From Schizophyllum amplum (lineage: Eukaryota; Basidiomycota; Agaricomycetes; Agaricales; Schizophyllaceae), in NCBI GenBank assembly GCA_007026445.1, contig VDMD01000304.1, positions 1 to 11,983 of the forward strand: 11,983 nt of DNA, given 5' to 3'. Of this stretch, positions 7,012 through 11,983 are shown piece after piece. Below the pieces are notes generated by a model. It made no database searches. It saw only the letters and a program-made list of their open reading frames with translations, and had not been told where the DNA came from. The first letter of the stretch is position 1; each line of letters opens with the position of its first letter. The position numbers and the translations under genes were made by a program.

Positions 7012-8279
7012 ATGAACAACTTCAATGGCGGCGCGTACAACTACGGCTACGGGCTGCAAAATGCTCTCGCCGGGACACTCTCTAATCCGTATGCTGGTCA
7101 GCAAAGTGCTCCGGGACCGTCAACGGGGGCCTACTTCTCCTCGCACTACGCCAATGCATACAACAATATGAACGCCCAGGCCCAGGCTTACGCGTACAAT
7201 GCACCCTCAACGTCGGGCACTGCTCCCCAGTATGCAGCTGTACAACCCAGACCTAGTTTTCCTCCATCGAACTCCTCATGGTACAACCCTGGCTCCGACC
7301 GCTGCAAGCAACCAGGCTGCTCCTTCACGGGCTCGTCCAAGAGCGTCGAAGTCCACATGATGGACCGCCACCTCATCTACCCGCCTGGTTACAAGAAGGA
7401 AAAGGGCGGCTGGGACGCCGACCCCAGCCTCAAGGGGTGCGTCTCATTCCTCCTCAGCGCACGGCTCACTCACCTTTCCACTGTAGGAAACCCGTACCGA
7501 TCATGGGTACCTCAGTCAACCTAGACGACCCGAAGGTGCTCGCTGATTGGATAGCTGAACGCAAAAGATGCTACCCGACCGCAGAGCGCGCGGCGGAGAA
7601 GAAGCGCCAGCGCGAGGAGGCAGCCGCGCGGGGCGAGATTGGCTTTGAGGTCGGCGTGAAGCGGCAGAGGGTTGACAATGGGGGCGGACGGGGTACTGCT
7701 GAGCGGGGCAGAGGTCGCGGACGCGGCCGCGGAAGGGGAAGAGGGGCGTCCACAGCACCCACAATGGTGCATGCGCTGCCTGCGAAGCCGGTCACTGGTC
7801 CCCCACCTTCGGCTGCGAGAGCTGCACCACCTCCTTCAATGAAGGGCATCGACGCATCTTTGTCCGATGAGGAATCGGACGACGAGAGTGCCCCGGAGCA
7901 AGCGTCTTCCAAGGCGCCTGCATTAGACATGCCTACTCCCTCGCTACCACAATCCGAAGCGGAACCAGTAGCGAAGCCCAACCCCGTACCAGTTCGCCGC
8001 CGACCGCCCCCACAGCCCAAGAAGCCAGTTCCGAACCCTTTCGATGTCGACAAACGTGGATCCCTTCTGCGCAAGGTACGTGCTGCTACGCACCCCGGTG
8101 CATATGTGCTCACCAATCGTCAGCTGCTCGATAAGGAGATTGCTGTCACCACGTCCAACCTCTCGCAAGCCATTCGTTTCATTGTCGACAACGACTTTTT
8201 CGACGGCGTCGAGCTCTCCCCTGGTGAGGAACAAAATCGCAAGATCAAGGTCGTCGATGAGACGCAGACGGGCGCGTAG
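7012..8279 (+). CDS. NUFIP1: NUFIP1-type zinc-finger protein, box C/D snoRNP assembly factor
   Basis: NUFIP1 (yeast counterpart Rsa1) is a nuclear scaffold that helps the R2TP/Hsp90 machinery build box C/D snoRNPs. Exons are 7012-7436, 7487-8075 and 8124-8279; introns are 50 and 48 nt; the product is 389 residues. Residues 1-95 are a Tyr/Asn/Gly/Ala-rich disordered segment. A C2H2-like finger has Cys98, Cys103, His115 and His120. The NUFIP1 core follows at about 145-173: PIMGTSVNLDDP, then WIAERKRCYPT. An Arg/Lys-rich helix leads to an RG-repeat tract around 209-228 that probably binds nucleic acid or is methylated. A long Pro/acidic linker precedes a conserved-looking C-terminus (LLDKEI...LSQAIRFIVDNDFF). 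The second intron (8076-8123) is a multiple of three without a stop, so its retention would add 16 residues. The start is the ATG at 7012; a GTG 30 bases upstream in frame was rejected. The partner proteins are inferred from the family. Confidence 0.82.
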
Positions 8280-8370
8280 CCCATATCGCCTCTCAGACCC
8301 GTTCTGCATTATGATATATGTGCTAGTGTATACTCTGTAAGTAGGGATATCAATTCAGTCAGCAGTATTA
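8280..8370. other. Short convergent 3' gap
   Basis: Only 91 bp separate the stop of the NUFIP1-type gene from the stop of the opposing M16 peptidase gene. The two 3' UTRs very probably overlap, which would give complementary mRNA tails. Confidence 0.5.
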
Positions 8371-11300
8371 CTATCGGCTCTCGTCGCTCTCATCGCTCTC
8401 GCTGCCGGACTCCGAGTCCGAGCCCTCGAGCTCACTCTCGTCGATATGCAACGCACGGCGCTCGACATCGAAGCCAGCCGTCGTCAGACCTTCCGCGATC
8501 TCGTCAACCTTGCCAGGCGCAGTGACAGCGACCACCATAGACTGCTTGGCGTCGAAGAGGGGCAGGAAGTACTTCCGGATAGAGTGGAGGACGTCCTCGA
8601 TGGTCACTGTTTGCGTCTGAGCCAGAATCTCGGACTGGTAGTTCTGCGAGACGCCCTTCAACGTCTGGTTGACGAAGGAGGTAAGGGCCTGAAGGAGAAG
8701 AGGTGAGTGACTAGCAAGGAGTAAACAAAAATGGCATACAGCGCGGCCTGCAGTGGACACTGTCTTCGTGACGCCGTAGACAATACTGCTCTTGGCGGCG
8801 TCCATGGTCGTCACCTCAAGTGGTATCTGCAGAATGGTGTTAGCCCTGTCCTTGTCATTGGCCACATATGGTTAACGGACCGAACCATCGCAAAGACCCT
8901 CGACGACCTTCTTGGCCTGGTCGAAAGCACCCATGCTATTCGAGCTCTGTAGACAGTCTGTCAATGTAACCGTGAAACTCCCATGACTGTGAACGTACCC
9001 GGTACAAGGAGAAGCTCGTCAACCCTGCCTCCAAATCGACTGACATGTACGCCCCGTACGCAAGGCCAGAGCCACGGATGTATCGCCACAGATAGCTCTC
9101 AGTCGCGTTCATCACTTCAAGCGCAACGCGCATCGCCGGGTACTCCGCGTTGCCGAAGCCTTGGATACCCTTCGATGTGTGCGTGACGAAGGAGCTCTCG
9201 ATGGTGGGCAGCGCCATGATGATCGCCTGCATAGACCGTCAGCCTTGTAAGAACGATTGTAGGGATATGAAGTGCTACCTTCTTCTCAGGACTCCTGCCC
9301 AGCTCGCTGAGCACGTCGCTACTGAAGGTCACCGGCTCCAAGTCGACCTGCGGAATCTTCGCACCAAAGTGCGCGTCCCACGTACTTCTTGGCTTGTTCA
9401 AGCCAAGGACGTTGCCTGTCACCGAGAAGCGGATGCCCGTCGGCTTGGTCACTGTCCCGCGTCAGTCCAGCCCTCAAAAGCAGCACACAAGTGAACGTAC
9501 TGGTATCCCGAAGCTCCTCCATAATCTTGACCACCTCCTCCGGCCGCTGCTGCAGCTGCTCCGCCACCTTCGGCACGAACTCCGTCTGCTGAAGCACCGT
9601 CCCCGCACGCGCCGTCGACAGCTCGCTGTACATCACGTCGCTCCACACCGCGCTGAGCACCGTGCTTCCGTCGCGCTTGAGCTCCGGCAACGCCTGCTGC
9701 ACCTTCGCCACGGTCACTTGCAGCCGCTCGCGGTCGAACACGGCGCCGTAGAGGAGGTCGTGCACCCACGCGATTGCCGTCTCGTATTGCGCGATATCGG
9801 CCTTGATGGAGAGGCGGAAGGTCTCTACGAAGCCGCCGGAGACGCCCTGCGAGACCTCATACGAGACGGTCTCATCGTCGAGCCGGTTGACAACCTCCTC
9901 GTGCGTGAGGGTCTCGCCAGAGGCGCGCTTGACGGGAAGGGCAAAGAAGGCGGATGCATACAAGGTGGCGTATCTGGACAAAAGGTAAGAAATGAACAAG
10001 TCGCGGTGGCGCAATACGCACGGGCGGAGATGGTCGGGGAGCTTCTTCAAGTCGAACAAGGCGTGAATCGTGACAAAGTCAGACTCAACATGGTCATATT
10101 CGACGAAGAAGGGCAATTCAGAGCCGTCCTTGTTGATATGGGCAGCCAACGCCGTCGCGTTCTGCGCAGGTGCAGAGGTTTGACGGCCCTTGCCCTTCTG
10201 GACGACGCTTTGAACGGGTATCCACGCGATGCTCTTCACGTCCGGGACGGGGAAAGCGGTGAGGACGTCCGTCGGGATAGGCTTGTCGTGCTCCGCCTTC
10301 GCTTCCTCGAGCTCCTGCTCGGCCTTCTTCAAGCCTTCCGGACCAAGGGCCTTGACCTGGTTCGCGATGCGGTCCTTCTCGTCCTTCTCAAGTTTGTCGA
10401 CAAGAGAAGCTGAGGGCTTGCCACGGAGGACAACCGAATGCGGGTCGATGTAGTACCTATAAGCTGTTTAGAATCAATTATGCAAGGCCCAAATGACAAG
10501 ACCTACTTTGCCAGGAGATCCGTCCACTGGGTGCTAGACCATGTCTTCAGCTGCTGGTACCAGTCGATGTCGTTCAAGGCCTCCTTGAGCTCCGAACCGT
10601 CCTCCGCACCGTACAAGAAGTCCGTGATGATCGTGCCCGAGAACGTGTCGCCCTTCGCGCTTTCCAGCTTGCTCCGGAACTGCCGCTCGTCACGGTCAAT
10701 GACCATGCGCATCCTGTCCATATCGATGCCGGTCTTGACGATGTTCTGGAAGCTCGTCTTGAGCTTCTCGTCGAAGGTGTCGAGGAGCTCGGTAGGGACT
10801 GAGCCAACGTAGATGGGCAGGAACACCTTGGTTGCGCGGGACTCTTCGCCGAAATAGATATATGTGCTATGTGTACGTTAGTGACGATGTGAGTCTTGAG
10901 TGCAGTAATTGCTTACCACATAGGCGACTCGGTCTCGATGTACTCCTTGTTTAAAGGTGCTACAGCAGATGAAGTCAAGTATGTGCCGAGGATGTCCAGA
11001 GCCTGTCTTTGACATCAGATACGAGAGATATGTCCGCGCCAGGACTGACCTTTCTGTCCAAGTATTCATCGGGGGCAGGTCCCAGGAAGTTAATTGCGAG
11101 TTCACCAACGCCTATCCTAAAATCAATACCGAAGCAAACAGACTAGGAGGTTTAACGTACTCTCATCCTTCTCGGGGAACTCTATCGTGTCCTTGATCGT
11201 CTTCTCGAAAGGCGGCCGTGGCGCACTAGGCGTCTCCAAGAAAGGTCGTTTCCATCCAGTGGGCTTGATACCCTTGTTCTGTCCGTGTGCGACGATGCTC

Positions 11301-11983
11301 GGTTCTACCTGGTCCTGTACGACGCGAAGCACAGACTCCGTCCCGCCGGCAAGCTTGCCAGCGACGACGAGTGAGAGGTTGTGCGGGACGTAGTATTTGG
11401 AGTGGTAATCTCGGACTGCGCTGATGATAAGCATATGTGTCGCTATGCATTTATGCGGCTTGCTTACTTTGCTCAACCGTCAGTTTACGCAGTGCCGCCA
11501 TGAGGCCACCAGTTTCGCTGCGGTACGCACTGCCTCCAGGTTCGGACAGCTGGTTCATCCTGCAAGACGTCAATAAACAATGGACTTCTTGTGTGATAAA
11601 ACCGGCGTACCGAAGTTGCATGAGGTCTCCCGAGGTGTTCTCGCGACCTTGCATTTCGCTGTAGACGACCTGTAAGGAATAAGTCAAAGTCCTCAGGCGA
11701 CTGCTGCTCAACTCACACCGCTGTTCTTGCCCTGAGGATCGATATGATGCACCTTGAGAGAGTAAAGTCAATGAAACAGCATATATACGGCTCTGAGTTT
11801 GCGTACTTCTGTCACGAATCTGGCCAGGATGTAAGTAATGTGATGGCTATGGCTTCGGGAATTTAAGAGGGTGCGTACCCTGCTTGGGTGATAGTGGGGT
11901 ACAGGATGTGATCCACATAAATGGGGAGCAACTGGAGGAATCCCTGTGCGCCGGCAGTAGATACCGTGTAGGCCGTGTGGTCG
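8371..11983 (-). CDS. M16 zinc metallopeptidase (yeast YOL098C / worm C05D11.1 type), C-terminal ~948 residues; N-terminus outside window
   Basis: Large insulysin/presequence-protease-like peptidase with repeated M16 domains that enclose peptides. Exons, 5' to 3': 11879-11983 (partial), 11807-11819, 11717-11752, 11611-11669, 11468-11559, 11161-11415, 11050-11111, 10917-11002, 10507-10866, 10022-10456, 9501-9973, 9279-9451, 8999-9226, 8881-8946, 8740-8826 and 8371-8688. All 15 introns are 47-59 nt and the joined frame is open throughout. The HxxEH zinc motif should lie just beyond the right edge. The third zinc ligand is the Glu of VVYSEMQGRE (codon 11655-11657). Other family blocks are AYRSETGG, RDYHSKYYVPHNLSLVVAG, INFLGPAPDEYL, a Lys/Glu coiled coil (KKAEQELEEAKAEHDK), the second-half GNAEYPAMRVALEVM and the C-terminal SFVNQTLKGVSQNYQ. 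The protein ends in an acidic Ser/Asp/Glu tail, which is low complexity. The intron at 11753-11806 uses an AAG acceptor. The related yeast protein is about 1,037 residues, so roughly 90-100 are missing here. The natural substrate is unknown. Confidence 0.92.

Noticed and set aside
9394..10413. Long plus-strand ORF of 339 codons
   Set aside because: It is antisense to well-conserved exons of the M16 peptidase and crosses its introns; its composition is that of a GC-rich shadow frame.

Overview
The window reads as nuclear DNA of a filamentous basidiomycete, most likely an Agaricomycete. The genes are split by many 47-71 nt GT..AG introns with CTNAN-like branch sites. GC is fairly high, a pyrimidine-rich leader precedes one start codon, and two enzymes act on plant cell walls. 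This assignment is inferred from gene structure and protein families; no species was identified. No bacterial-type operon, CRISPR array, rRNA or tRNA was seen.

Layout from left to right. (1) 1-570, plus strand: the 3' part of a cutinase/acetylxylan-esterase (CE5) gene, recovered only by joining five short exons. (2) 543-1699: a non-autonomous DNA transposon of Mutator (MULE) type with inverted repeats of about 210-230 bp and an exact 9-bp target duplication, inserted in the last codons of the CE5 gene. Removing the element and one duplication restores the old CE5 stop at 1713-1715. (3) 1927-2948, minus strand: a complete seven-exon secreted pectate lyase (PL3), tail-to-tail with the esterase. 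(4) 2949-4118: about 1.1 kb of divergent promoter space with no supportable gene. (5) 4119-4831, plus: ribosomal protein uL13 (yeast RPL16, animal RPL13A), complete apart from a single missing C in a C-run that breaks the frame. (6) 5358-6504, plus: a three-KH-domain RNA-binding protein (Pbp2/Rnc1 type). (7) 7012-8279, plus: a NUFIP1-type zinc-finger protein of box C/D snoRNP assembly. (8) 8371-11983, minus: the C-terminal about 948 residues of a large M16 metallopeptidase (yeast YOL098C type), with 15 introns in the window; its first zinc-ligand motif lies off the right edge.

Two of the genes (CE5, PL3) belong to plant cell-wall breakdown. Three (uL13, KH protein, NUFIP1-type) belong to ribosome or RNA metabolism. 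The M16 peptidase is a separate housekeeping gene. No new multi-gene system is visible. The most informative points are the transposon that supplies a new stop codon to the CE5 gene, the one-base frameshift in the ribosomal protein gene, and a 13-nt micro-exon in the peptidase gene.
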